This document shows positions 15,761 through 24,284 of a DNA stretch of 64,000 nt, one piece after another. A model generated the notes under the pieces. The model was not told the DNA's origin and searched no databases. It saw nothing but the letters and a program-made list of their open reading frames with translations. This DNA is from UBA1422 sp041859095 (GTDB lineage: Bacteria; Bacillota; Clostridia; Peptostreptococcales; Anaerovoracaceae). The stretch is from assembly GCA_041859095.1 (NCBI GenBank), contig JBHEKY010000015.1, positions 67,772-131,771 on the forward strand, in the 5' to 3' direction. Position 1 is the stretch's first letter. Each line of letters starts with the position of its first letter. Position numbers and translations under genes: made by a program.

Positions 15761-16828
15761 ATGGGACAATGGATATATTTTTTACTATTTTTAGTGGGAC
15801 TAGTATTAATAATCAAAGGAAGCGATTGGTTTATAGACTCAGTCATTTGGATTGCAACAGTATTTAAAATCCCTTACATAATCATTGGCGCGACGATTGT
15901 CAGCATTTGTACTACTATGCCGGAAACTTTTGTATCGTTAACTGCTGCACTGAAGGGTGAAACAGACGTTGCTTTTGGGAATGCTTTTGGTTCAATTACA
16001 TTAAATACAGGCATTATTATGGGCATAATATTGATCTTTGCCAAACCTATCATTGAAGACAGAAGAGCATATAAAAGAAATGGAAGCTTTCTCGTTTTCG
16101 TAATCTTCTTATGTTTGATTGCCAGCCTATACTTTGGCGAAATCAACAGATTGGTAGGCTTTGTTTTCATTATTCTTTTAGTATATTTTCTATATAGCAA
16201 CTATAAACAAGCGAAGAAAATGATGAATCTACAGACACCTATTGACATAGAGGAAACCCTAAACCCTGAAGATACCACGGTCATTGCCGAAGGAGCAGTT
16301 TACGATAAATCCGAAGGGGACATCGATGTATCAAGAAATGTAGTGATAAAGAAAATTGTTTTTTTTATCATAGGTATCACCGCTGTAATTATTGGTTCGA
16401 GCCTGTTAGTCGACAATGGGATACGTATCGCAGAAATTCTGGGGGTGCCCTCTATAGTCATTGCAATCACCTTCACAGCACTAGGCACTTCATTACCTGA
16501 GTTGGTAACAGCAATTACCTCCATAAGAAAAAAAGTATCCAACCTCGGGGTAGGCAATATCATAGGAGCAAATATACTGAATGTCGTTCAGGTTGTTGGA
16601 ATCTCTGCAATCGTTAATCCAATCTCTATTCAGCATGATCCCACCATAGTCAGTTTTCAAATCCCCATGGTCCTTCTGATTGCTGGGTTAGCAATCCTGT
16701 TTGGTTTAAGCGCCAAGGGCCAATTCAAAAGATGGCAAGGTTTTGTATTATTGACGGTATATAGTATATTTTTAATGTTTAACCTACTGCGAGAAAATAT
16801 GCCTATCCTGGGTGATATTTTTTTCTAG
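15761..16828 (+). CDS. Calcium/sodium antiporter, CaCA family (YrbG-like)
   Basis: This 355-residue protein has about ten membrane segments and the two inverted alpha repeats of Na+/Ca2+ exchangers: TTMPETFVSL followed by GNAFGSITLNT in the first half, and LGTSLPELVTA followed by GNIIGANILNV in the second. The two halves are joined by an acidic cytoplasmic loop of about 50 residues (around 145-200). A GAGGAGAA site precedes the ATG. Transcription appears to be controlled by a terminator in the leader. It lies back to back with the oadB-oadG-cax operon, which encodes a second, different Ca2+ exchanger. Confidence 0.92.
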   Translation: MGQWIYFLLFLVGLVLIIKGSDWFIDSVIWIATVFKIPYIIIGATIVSICTTMPETFVSLTAALKGETDVAFGNAFGSITLNTGIIMGIILIFAKPIIEDRRAYKRNGSFLVFVIFLCLIASLYFGEINRLVGFVFIILLVYFLYSNYKQAKKMMNLQTPIDIEETLNPEDTTVIAEGAVYDKSEGDIDVSRNVVIKKIVFFIIGITAVIIGSSLLVDNGIRIAEILGVPSIVIAITFTALGTSLPELVTAITSIRKKVSNLGVGNIIGANILNVVQVVGISAIVNPISIQHDPTIVSFQIPMVLLIAGLAILFGLSAKGQFKRWQGFVLLTVYSIFLMFNLLRENMPILGDIFF

Positions 16829-16865
16829 CCTTGAATAGATCCCATAACTTCATCCATGCAGATAG

Positions 16866-16894
16866 TTGTAGAAATCTTTTTCCTATGCTAAAAT
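16866..16894 (+). promoter_or_regulatory. Promoter of coaBC
   Basis: TTGTAG (16866-16871) and TAAAAT (16889-16894) are 17 bp apart, about 70 bases before the coaBC start. Confidence 0.65.
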
Positions 16895-16964
16895 AACATT
16901 AAATTTCAACGACAATTCAACGGTTAATAGTACTAAGTCATCTGAACATCTAGGAGAATCCATC

Positions 16965-18176
16965 ATGTTGAAAAACAAAAATATAATAGTCGGAATCTGT
17001 GGCGGAATTTCTGCATATAAAGTTGTTGACGTTGTCAGTCGACTCAAAAAGCAAAATGCGACGGTAACCGTAATTATGACTGAAAATGCAACAAAATTTG
17101 TTTCTCCGTTGACGTTGCGTGCTATTTCTCATGAACCGGTGATTACCGATATGTTTGCTGAACCGGATAACTGGGATACCGAGCATATTTCTTTGGCGCA
17201 GAAGGCAGATCTCTTTGTTGTAGCTCCAGCCACTGCCAACATGCTTGGGAAAATTGCAGGTGGCGTTGCTGATGATATGTTGACAACAACCATAATGGCA
17301 ACGAATGCGCCCGTTTTGTTTGTTCCTGCAATGAATACCGGGATGTATGAGAATCCAATTGTTCAGGAGAATATAATCAAACTTAAGCAACATGGCTATA
17401 AGATAATGGAGCCAGACACTGGCTTGATGGCATGTGGCACATCAGGAAAAGGAAGACTACCTGAACCTCAGCAAATCATAAAAGAAATTCTTGAAATTTT
17501 AACTCCCACAAGGGACTTGCAGGGTAAAAGAGTACTGATTACAGCGGGCCCGACCGTGGAAGCCATCGATCCGGTACGCTTTATTTCCAATCGATCTTCA
17601 GGCAAAATGGGTTATGCAATTGCATCGAACGCTTTAAAAAGAGGAGCGGAGGTCATATTGATTTCTGGACCGGTGAATATTGAGCCACCCGCAGAGGCTG
17701 CTTTTATTTCTGTAACTACAGCTGATGAAATGTATGAAGCAGTCATGAGTAATTATGCTTCATGTGACGTGATGATTATGATGGCAGCGGTTGCCGATTA
17801 TCGTAGTGAATCTGTTGAAGCGAATAAAATTAAAAAAACAAGTGATGAATTAGTAATCCGCCTAATTAAAAACCATGATATTGCGGCTGAACTTGGGAAG
17901 ATAAAAGAGCACCGAATTTTAGTCGGTGCTTGTGCAGAAACGGAGAACCTGTTGGAAAATGCAAACAAAAAAATCAAGTCTAAGAACTTCGATTTGATTA
18001 TGGCCAATGATGTGACAGAAGAAGGAGCAGGATTTGGTATTGATACTAATATTGTTCAAATTGTATCAGATGACGGGAGTATTACCCCGCTACCAATTAT
18101 GAGCAAATTTGAAGTTGCTGACCATCTGCTTACAAGTGTCGTTGAAATTGTGAGCAAGCGATTGTCCAATGGTTAG
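16965..18176 (+). CDS. coaBC: Bifunctional phosphopantothenoylcysteine decarboxylase / phosphopantothenate-cysteine ligase
   Basis: CoaBC carries out two steps of coenzyme A synthesis. The N-terminal flavin-dependent CoaC domain (about 1-180) shows GGISAYK, the active-site His in DTEHISLAQ, the PAMN motif and the reactive Cys in LMACGTSGKGR. The C-terminal CoaB domain (about 185-403) shows AGPTVEAIDPVRFISN followed by RSSGKMG, and AAVADYR. A TAGGAG site lies before the ATG. Its 3' end overlaps the chrA start by eight bases. CoaE of the same pathway is also in the window. Confidence 0.96.
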   Translation: MLKNKNIIVGICGGISAYKVVDVVSRLKKQNATVTVIMTENATKFVSPLTLRAISHEPVITDMFAEPDNWDTEHISLAQKADLFVVAPATANMLGKIAGGVADDMLTTTIMATNAPVLFVPAMNTGMYENPIVQENIIKLKQHGYKIMEPDTGLMACGTSGKGRLPEPQQIIKEILEILTPTRDLQGKRVLITAGPTVEAIDPVRFISNRSSGKMGYAIASNALKRGAEVILISGPVNIEPPAEAAFISVTTADEMYEAVMSNYASCDVMIMMAAVADYRSESVEANKIKKTSDELVIRLIKNHDIAAELGKIKEHRILVGACAETENLLENANKKIKSKNFDLIMANDVTEEGAGFGIDTNIVQIVSDDGSITPLPIMSKFEVADHLLTSVVEIVSKRLSNG

Positions 18177-19383
18177 TCAGCCCGAAGAAATGAATTTGAA
18201 GGTAGGTAGAACCAAAAGGACATTCTTAAAAGATGTTTTTATCTGTTTACTGAGCGCTTTTGGTGGACCAGAAACCCATTTCAGTGTCATGATGGATCAT
18301 TTGGTAATCAAAAAAAAGTATATCAGCAAGACAGAACTAATTGAAATGCTATCCTTATGTAATATGTTGCCAGGGCCAACCAGCACCCAATTGATTATCT
18401 CAGTCGGTCATAAATTGGGTGGTCCAAAACTCGCTTTGCCAGCAATGGTAATCTGGGCATTACCTTCGCTGATTCTCATGTCAGCACTTTCATTTTTATA
18501 TCTGATTCTCGATCGAGCAAATGTTTCTGAAGACGCGCTCCGTTTCATCGCTCCTATGGCAGTAGGATTTGTCATAGTTGCAGCGATACGCATGGGCAAT
18601 ACGGTAATTATCAGTCGCACAACAGCAATTTTGTTTATTCTAAGCGGAATTTCAACTTATTTTATAAGAACGCCTTGGTCACTTCCTTTGGCTTTGTTGC
18701 TGGGAGGCGTCGTATCTATTTTCGTGTCGGGGGAGAAAGAACTGTGGCACAAAGTGGTGTTAAAGCCAGCATGGATATATCTTATCGCATTTCTGACGAT
18801 TGGAATCGGGTCTTTTATCTTTGCTTCCTCTTCTGAAAACCGGATTGTGGATTTATTTGACAGCTTTTACCGTTTTGGATATTTGGTTTTTGGTGGAGGA
18901 CAGGTAGCCGTACCGCTAATGTATGGCGATTTGGTTGATGTACATCAGTATATGACCGGTCAGGAGTTTATGGCAGGCTACGGATTATCACAAGGATTGC
19001 CGGGGCCAATGTTCAGTTTCAGTGGCTATGCAGGGGGGCTTGCAGCAAGAGGAGGAAGCATAGGATTTCAGATTCTTGGAGCTGCCGTTTCTGGGATAGC
19101 TATCTTTTTGCCAGGTATGCTTTTGATTTTTTTTATTTATCCGATTTGGGATGGCATAAAAAAAATAAAAGGTATTCAGATTTCCCTACTAGGCATTAAT
19201 GCAGTAGCAGGAGGAATGGTTGCCGGGATGGCACTTGTACTGCTTCAAATGAATGGGTTATCCGTTCCGAACATTCTAGTTTCTCTTATCGCAGCAATAT
19301 TGGTGTTGTGGGGGAAAATCCCGACTCCTATCATCGTGCTGGTTTCACTGGCTGGGGGAATCCTTATGCCAATCATCAATTAG
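18169..19383 (+). CDS. chrA: Chromate transporter family protein (ChrA, two-domain)
   Basis: This 404-residue membrane protein has two homologous halves. Each half begins with the family pattern of an FGG segment followed by a GPTSTQL- or GPMFSF-type loop: SAFGGPETHF with LPGPTSTQL in the first, VFGGGQVAVPLM with LPGPMFSF in the second. Characterised members export chromate, but many relatives sit in strains with no chromate exposure and their true ion is unknown. The ATG at 18169 lies inside the coaBC end without a good ribosome binding site; the ATG at 18190 is an alternative start seven codons later. Confidence 0.88.
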   Translation: MVSQPEEMNLKVGRTKRTFLKDVFICLLSAFGGPETHFSVMMDHLVIKKKYISKTELIEMLSLCNMLPGPTSTQLIISVGHKLGGPKLALPAMVIWALPSLILMSALSFLYLILDRANVSEDALRFIAPMAVGFVIVAAIRMGNTVIISRTTAILFILSGISTYFIRTPWSLPLALLLGGVVSIFVSGEKELWHKVVLKPAWIYLIAFLTIGIGSFIFASSSENRIVDLFDSFYRFGYLVFGGGQVAVPLMYGDLVDVHQYMTGQEFMAGYGLSQGLPGPMFSFSGYAGGLAARGGSIGFQILGAAVSGIAIFLPGMLLIFFIYPIWDGIKKIKGIQISLLGINAVAGGMVAGMALVLLQMNGLSVPNILVSLIAAILVLWGKIPTPIIVLVSLAGGILMPIIN

Positions 19384-19409
19384 CCCAAAAAATATTTGGA
19401 GGGAGAAAA

Positions 19410-19894
19410 ATGTCTAATGTGTATGTAATAGGTCACCGCAATCCGGATACTGATTCCATTTGTTCAGCATTGGCCTATGCGGCTTTGAGAAATTCTTTGG
19501 AAAAAGAAAATAGATTTGTTCCGGTTAGAGTTGGAGATGTAGCCGCTGAAACGAAATTTGTGTTGGATTATTTTGATATTGAACCTCCTACTTATATGGA
19601 AAATGTAAAAGCACAGGTGAAAGACCTTATGCGGCGGAACTATTGTCAATTAAAGAGGTGATTCAAAGATACATGGACAAAGTATTCACCGATGGTGACT
19701 TTGACTATTTGTTCTTTATGCTAACCGATATCACCCAAGAGGGAACTTGGTTGCTCTTTGCCGGAGATTGTAATGAGTTGTTTGCCAACACTTTCCAAGT
19801 ACCCGCAAAAGACGGATTTATATACCTACCAGGTATACTTTCTAGAAAGAAACAGGTTGTCCCGCCACTCCTAAATATACTAAAAGAAGGATAA
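19410..19894 (+). pseudogene. ppaC: Manganese-dependent inorganic pyrophosphatase remnant (internal deletion and frameshift)
   Basis: The 5' part from the ATG at 19410 (GGAGGGA site upstream) encodes an intact DHH-family N-terminus, VIGHRNPDTDSICSALAYA, with the His and two Asp of the Mn site, and continues to YMENVKAQVKDLM. That phrase normally leads into the regulatory CBS domains of the long pyrophosphatase form. At about 19628 the frame breaks and ends at 19661. The other frame then reads like the end of the DHH domain and the DHHA2 domain, including DYLFFMLTDITQEGTWLL and the typical LPGILSRKKQVVPPLLN, to the stop at 19894. So a middle piece (CBS, DRTGG and most of DHH) is gone and the frame is lost. 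It is most likely inactive. Confidence 0.82.
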
Positions 19895-20152
19895 TAATGC
19901 TTTGTGAATTTTAACAAAAAAAAGTTGGTTTGGTTGTTTAAAAAACCAAATATCTCAAATAATACGTAGTTTAATTCTGTGAGGGGATTGCAATTTGATT
20001 TCAAAGTGGTAAGATAATCTGGAAATGTCAGAACTGGCACATACGACGTATACTATGTACATTATTTTTGTTTTATCATGTATATTGTATACGAAGCATA
20101 CGCGCGGCTCGAATCATTTTATAAATTATTTTATTTATTAGGAGGAATTATT
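19895..20152 (+). other. Intergenic region before the amino-acid permease
   Basis: The 258 bases hold a weak TTGGTT/AACCAA hairpin near 19925-19950 and the long inverted repeat listed at 20047-20093. I see no convincing consensus promoter and no gene. Confidence 0.5.
20047..20093. repeat. Imperfect inverted repeat upstream of the permease
   Basis: The arms CGTATACTATGTACAT (20047-20062) and ATGTATATTGTATACG (20078-20093) match at 13 of 16 positions as inverted repeats with a 15-bp spacer. This lies 60-100 bases before the permease start and could be an operator or an RNA hairpin. Confidence 0.55.
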
Positions 20153-21658
20153 ATGAGTGAGTCAAAAAGTACCGAGCTCCACAGAGGTATAAAATCTAGA
20201 CAGCTCGGCATGATTGCTATCGGTGGCGCAATTGGCACCGGTCTCTGGTTCGCCAGCGGCAGCGCAATCTCCAACTCCGGCCCTGGCGGCGCGATGCTTG
20301 CCTTCGGCTTAATGGGTCTGGTTGTATTCTTTATGATGTCCAACTTGGGAGAAATGGCGACACAGCTACCCCTAGCCGGATCATTTGAAGCATACGCTAG
20401 CCGATTCATCGACCCTGCCTTTGGCTTAGCCTTGGGCTGGAACTACTGGTTCTCTTGGGCAATCACCCTTGCGTATGAGTTTTCCGCAGCGGGTCTGATC
20501 TGCAAATTCTGGTGGCCCGATCTGCCTGTCACTTATGTGGCAATGATTGCATTTGTATTATTGATGGTTCTGAACCTACTGACCACCAAAGCATATGCTG
20601 AGGCAGAGTACTGGTTCGCAGGCATCAAAGTTCTTGCAATCATCATCTTCTTAATCACCGGCGTCGCCATGATTCTTGGCATCGTTGGAAACCATGACAT
20701 CGGATTCCAGAACTGGGTTCTTGATGGTGGTGATGCAGGAAAAGCCCCCTTCGTTGGTGGTGTAGCTGCAATGCTGGGCGTATTCATGGTTGCTGGTTTC
20801 TCTTTCCAGGGAACTGAAATTGTCGGTATTGCTGCCGCTGAAACAGAAAATCCTGAAAAGAACGTACCAAAGGCTATCAGATCCGTCTTCTGGAGAATAC
20901 TATTATTCTACATCGGATCAATCTTTATTGCTGGAACATTGATTCCATTCACAAGCCCTGACATCTTGGGCGGTGGCGTTGACAATGTAGCAGCTTCTCC
21001 CATGGTCGTTATTTTCCAGAATGCTGGCTTCGCAGCCGCTGCTTCCGTGTTGAACGCTGTTATCTTAACATCTGTTCTGTCCTGCGGAAATTCTGGTCTG
21101 TACACAGGTTCCAGAATGCTTCAATCCATGGCTACCAGAGGGAATGCCCCCAAAATGTTCGCTAAACTGAACAAACGTGGTGTACCTGTGGCTGCAGTTT
21201 GGGCAACTGGACTGATTGCTACACTATCATTCTTATCATCGCTAATTGGTGAGCAAACCATCTTCTGGCTGCTACTGAATGCTTCCGCAATCTCTGGTTT
21301 CGTTATCTGGTGGGGTATCTCCATCTGTCACCTGAGATTCAGAAAAGCTTGGGTTGCGCAAGGTCATAGCGTTGACGAATTCAAATTCAAGTCCAGATTC
21401 TATCCATTTGGCAACTGGTTTGCACTGGTTGTTGTCACAGTTGTCATCTTAGGATGCAACATGTGGGTATTTAAATCAACCGATACCTTCTGGTTTGACT
21501 TTATCACCAGTTACATCTTGATTCCAGTTATTCCAATTATATATCTGGTATTCAAGAAAGTCAGAAAGACCAAGATCGTACCTCTTCTGGAGTGTGATTT
21601 CACACCTCCTACCAACTTGGTAGACGATATGCCGGATCAAGCTAATTTGACCAGATAA
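20153..21658 (+). CDS. Amino-acid permease, APC superfamily (AAT family, LysP-like)
   Basis: The ATG at 20153 follows TAGGAGG and gives 501 residues; an earlier in-frame ATG at 20078 lies in the inverted repeat and lacks a site. The protein begins HRGIKSRQLGMIAIGG followed by AIGTGLWFASG, the family signature, and has about twelve membrane segments, with FIDPAFGLALGWNYW after the third. This arrangement resembles lysine-specific permease LysP, but substrate choice within the family (lysine, arginine, histidine, aromatic residues) cannot be read from sequence with confidence. Its codons favour C-ending forms (ATC, TTC, AAC) more than its neighbours, which suggests high expression or acquisition from elsewhere. 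Confidence 0.88.
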   Translation: MSESKSTELHRGIKSRQLGMIAIGGAIGTGLWFASGSAISNSGPGGAMLAFGLMGLVVFFMMSNLGEMATQLPLAGSFEAYASRFIDPAFGLALGWNYWFSWAITLAYEFSAAGLICKFWWPDLPVTYVAMIAFVLLMVLNLLTTKAYAEAEYWFAGIKVLAIIIFLITGVAMILGIVGNHDIGFQNWVLDGGDAGKAPFVGGVAAMLGVFMVAGFSFQGTEIVGIAAAETENPEKNVPKAIRSVFWRILLFYIGSIFIAGTLIPFTSPDILGGGVDNVAASPMVVIFQNAGFAAAASVLNAVILTSVLSCGNSGLYTGSRMLQSMATRGNAPKMFAKLNKRGVPVAAVWATGLIATLSFLSSLIGEQTIFWLLLNASAISGFVIWWGISICHLRFRKAWVAQGHSVDEFKFKSRFYPFGNWFALVVVTVVILGCNMWVFKSTDTFWFDFITSYILIPVIPIIYLVFKKVRKTKIVPLLECDFTPPTNLVDDMPDQANLTR

Positions 21659-21667
21659 TCAGTATTC

Positions 21668-21697
21668 AAAAGAAGCACCCTTCGGGGTGCTTCTTTT
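21668..21697 (+). terminator. Intrinsic terminator after the permease
   Basis: A 13-bp perfect stem (21668-21680 with 21685-21697) with a TTCG loop ends in TTCTTTT. It separates the permease from the GerMN lipoprotein gene. Confidence 0.9.
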
Positions 21698-21702
21698 AAA
21701 TA

Positions 21703-21711
21703 TGATATAAT
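21703..21711 (+). promoter_or_regulatory. Extended -10 promoter of the GerMN lipoprotein gene
   Basis: TGATATAAT gives a perfect TATAAT (21706-21711) with the TGn extension; no good -35 is seen. It would start a leader of about 75 nt. Confidence 0.6.
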
Positions 21712-21794
21712 GAAAAGAGGTATAACTTGAACAAACCCAAGGAAGAGAGTATCATCAAGTGTATAAGATGTAAAAACTACCAAGGAGGTGTAAA

Positions 21795-22835
21795 ATGAAA
21801 TCAATAAAACCTGTTTTACTGGTAGGTCTTTTAATCACTCTCATTTTAACAAGCTCTAGTTGCGGGCAAAAACAAGCGCTACCGGATGATACTCCAACGG
21901 ATCAAGCAACGATTCAAGACTTCTTTCCGTTCAGTGAAAATGTGAAGATGGTTTATGAAGGAAAGGGTAATGAATTTGCAAGTTACACCACCTATGTTGA
22001 TTATATTAACGATGATAGAATTCAAATCAGAGTCAGCAATGGAGGTTCTGAAAGCGTGAATATTCTCCAAAACAAGGAAGGCTCTTTGACTGAAATCAAC
22101 TCATGGGGAGGGGATATTTTTTATAAATGCGACTGGACAAATGAGGATGCCACTACATCAACCATTTTGCTCAAAGAACCATTAGTAGAAGGGACAAAAT
22201 GGAATTTGTCTGACGGTAGTCAACGGGAAATAACCGGGTTGACAGTACCAATTGAGACACCCTATGACAGTTTTGAGGCACTGGAAGTGACAACAACGAA
22301 GGATGGGAAAACTATACGAAAACAATATTATGCACTTGGGGTTGGTTTTGTAAAATCCATTTTCCTTGAGGAAGAAGAAGAAATATCCAGTTCGCTAAAA
22401 GAAATGATAACAGGTGGCGGGTATGAGTTTCAAGTTCGATCCTATGATTTCTTTGTAACCTATTCTGACATTCTATCGAATTTTGCTGATAAGACTATAT
22501 CCTTGAAGACCGATGAGAATATCAATGAATTTATGGCTAGTGAATTTTTGCAGGGCGAATTAATATCAGCCAACACCAAAATCAAAAAAATATGGATGAC
22601 ACCTGGCAGTGAAGTTGCAGAAATTGATTTTTCTGCTGAATTTCTATCTGAAATGAATGCAGGAACTACACAAGAGTCGGGGGTCTTAATGAGTGTGACT
22701 AACACAGTGGGCGACTATTTTAATGTACAAAAGGTTATCATTACGATGGATGGAGCCCCATATTCATCAGGTCATATTCTGATGAAACAAGGAGAATCTT
22801 TTGATACTACCTATCAGAATGTTATCCCTGACTAA
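21795..22835 (+). CDS. GerMN-domain lipoprotein
   Basis: This 346-residue protein has a signal peptide and a lipobox-like LTSSSC, with the likely lipidated Cys near residue 23. The middle part (about 40-200) is an extracytoplasmic domain without recognised identity. The C-terminal 130 residues resemble the GerMN domain: ...ISANTKIKKIWMTPGS and AEIDFSAEFL, with SVTNTVGDYFNVQKV. GerMN domains occur in spore germination/sporulation proteins and in other envelope lipoproteins. An AAGGAGG site precedes the ATG. It lies 33 bases ahead of the potassium channel gene and may be co-transcribed with it. Confidence 0.8.
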   Translation: MKSIKPVLLVGLLITLILTSSSCGQKQALPDDTPTDQATIQDFFPFSENVKMVYEGKGNEFASYTTYVDYINDDRIQIRVSNGGSESVNILQNKEGSLTEINSWGGDIFYKCDWTNEDATTSTILLKEPLVEGTKWNLSDGSQREITGLTVPIETPYDSFEALEVTTTKDGKTIRKQYYALGVGFVKSIFLEEEEEISSSLKEMITGGGYEFQVRSYDFFVTYSDILSNFADKTISLKTDENINEFMASEFLQGELISANTKIKKIWMTPGSEVAEIDFSAEFLSEMNAGTTQESGVLMSVTNTVGDYFNVQKVIITMDGAPYSSGHILMKQGESFDTTYQNVIPD

Positions 22836-22868
22836 AGAGATGAATAATTTTAGGATATAATAGCAAAC

Positions 22869-24242
22869 ATGAGGAGCATAAAATTGCTGATTGAAAAGAA
22901 AAAACGTAGATTTAAAATTACTGATATATCACCAACCCGAATGATTGTATCTAGTTTTGCCATCTTGATAATTTTGGGTGGGCTGTTATTGAACTTGCCG
23001 GTGGCTTCTAACTCCGGTGAAAGCATTGGTTTCATAAACGCCATTTTTACCGCTACATCGGCGACTTGCGTGACGGGGCTTGTCATTGCAGATACACAAA
23101 CCCAATGGACGCTCTTTGGGCAAATTATCATCGTTGTACTGATACAGATTGGCGGGCTGGGAATCATCACATTGGCTACCTTTTTTTCTGCCATCCTTGG
23201 CAGAAAAGTTGGGATGAAGGGACGAATCTTAGCCCAAGCATCCATCAGTGACTATAGCTTCACGGAAGTAGTTACCATGATCAAAGGGATTGTGCTGATT
23301 ACGTTAGTGATTGAGGGAATAGGCGCATTGCTATTGGCTATCCATTTTGTTCCGATGTTTGGCGTTCGGGGAATCTATGTTTCTGTGTTTCAATCGATTT
23401 CTTCTTTTTGTAATGCAGGCTTCGATTTGATGGGAAATTATAAGAGCATGACCGATTTCAACGACGACCCGCTAATTATTTATACTGTATGCGGCTTGAT
23501 TATCGTTGGGGGACTTGGATTTATTGTCTGGAAAGATCTATATGAGTACCACATCCATAGAACGTTATACCTTCATACGAAGTTAGTGTTAATCATGACC
23601 ACTCTTCTAATTTTCGGCGGTGCATTGTTTTTCATGTTCCAGGAATTCTCAAATCCTGCAACAATGGGACCGTTGGCTTTCACTGAAAAAATAAATGCTT
23701 CCGTTTTTCAATCTGTGACCACCCGTACAGCCGGATATAACACCATTGATGTAAATGGATTGACCGAAACCTCAAAAATATTTTCAGTGTTTCTCATGTT
23801 TATAGGCGCAGCGCCCGGTTCAACGGCAGGAGGTGTGAAAGTAACAACGTTGGCGATAGTCATTGTTGCAATCGTATCCAACATTCAGGGTAACAGTGAA
23901 ACCATAGTTCTCAAAAGAAAAGTTGGACAGGATGTAATCAATAAATCACTTGCCATTATTGGACTCAGTATGATTCTAGTGTTCGCAATGACCACCATCA
24001 TCATATCAATCGAAAAAATGCCATTTATCAATGTGTTATTCGAATGTACCTCAGCATTTGGCACGGTGGGTCAATCTACGGGAATCACCCCCTTGTTGCA
24101 TGATTCGAGCAAATTGCTATTGGTTTTCATGATGTTTCTTGGAAGAGTAGGGCCTTTGACCTTTGCGGTAGCACTCGCTATGAGAGAAAAGAAAACCCTT
24201 CAGAATTCTGTTTATCCTGAAGGGAAAATTATGGTTGGTTAA
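22869..24242 (+). CDS. ktrB: Potassium uptake channel subunit, TrkH/KtrB family
   Basis: The 457-residue membrane protein has the four pore repeats of Ktr/Trk transporters, with selectivity segments SATCVTGL, SFCNAGFDL, TTRTAGYN and AFGTVGQ. The third pore-flanking helix contains the small-residue stretch APGSTAGGVK typical of the gating loop. The start is uncertain: the ATG at 22869 lies just after TATAAT (22856-22861) with no room for a binding site, while the TTG at 22884 is preceded by AGGAG at seven bases and may be the true start (452 residues). Two TrkA-type regulators are encoded convergently. Confidence 0.92.
   Translation: MRSIKLLIEKKKRRFKITDISPTRMIVSSFAILIILGGLLLNLPVASNSGESIGFINAIFTATSATCVTGLVIADTQTQWTLFGQIIIVVLIQIGGLGIITLATFFSAILGRKVGMKGRILAQASISDYSFTEVVTMIKGIVLITLVIEGIGALLLAIHFVPMFGVRGIYVSVFQSISSFCNAGFDLMGNYKSMTDFNDDPLIIYTVCGLIIVGGLGFIVWKDLYEYHIHRTLYLHTKLVLIMTTLLIFGGALFFMFQEFSNPATMGPLAFTEKINASVFQSVTTRTAGYNTIDVNGLTETSKIFSVFLMFIGAAPGSTAGGVKVTTLAIVIVAIVSNIQGNSETIVLKRKVGQDVINKSLAIIGLSMILVFAMTTIIISIEKMPFINVLFECTSAFGTVGQSTGITPLLHDSSKLLLVFMMFLGRVGPLTFAVALAMREKKTLQNSVYPEGKIMVG
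24184..24224 (-). terminator. Minus-strand terminator inside the 3' end of ktrB
   Basis: CCCTTCAG and CTGAAGGG (24196-24203 and 24217-24224) form an 8-bp stem. On the minus strand it is followed by TTTTCTTTTCTC, ending the trkA-type operon about 60 bases past its last stop while lying within the coding sequence of the opposite gene. Confidence 0.65.
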
Positions 24243-24284
24243 TTGATTGTTGTAGAAGTGTATAATGATTCTTATCGAGAAGTG

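Noticed and set aside
20078..20152. Earlier in-frame start for the permease
   Set aside because: It begins in the inverted repeat, has no ribosome binding site and would add a segment the family lacks.
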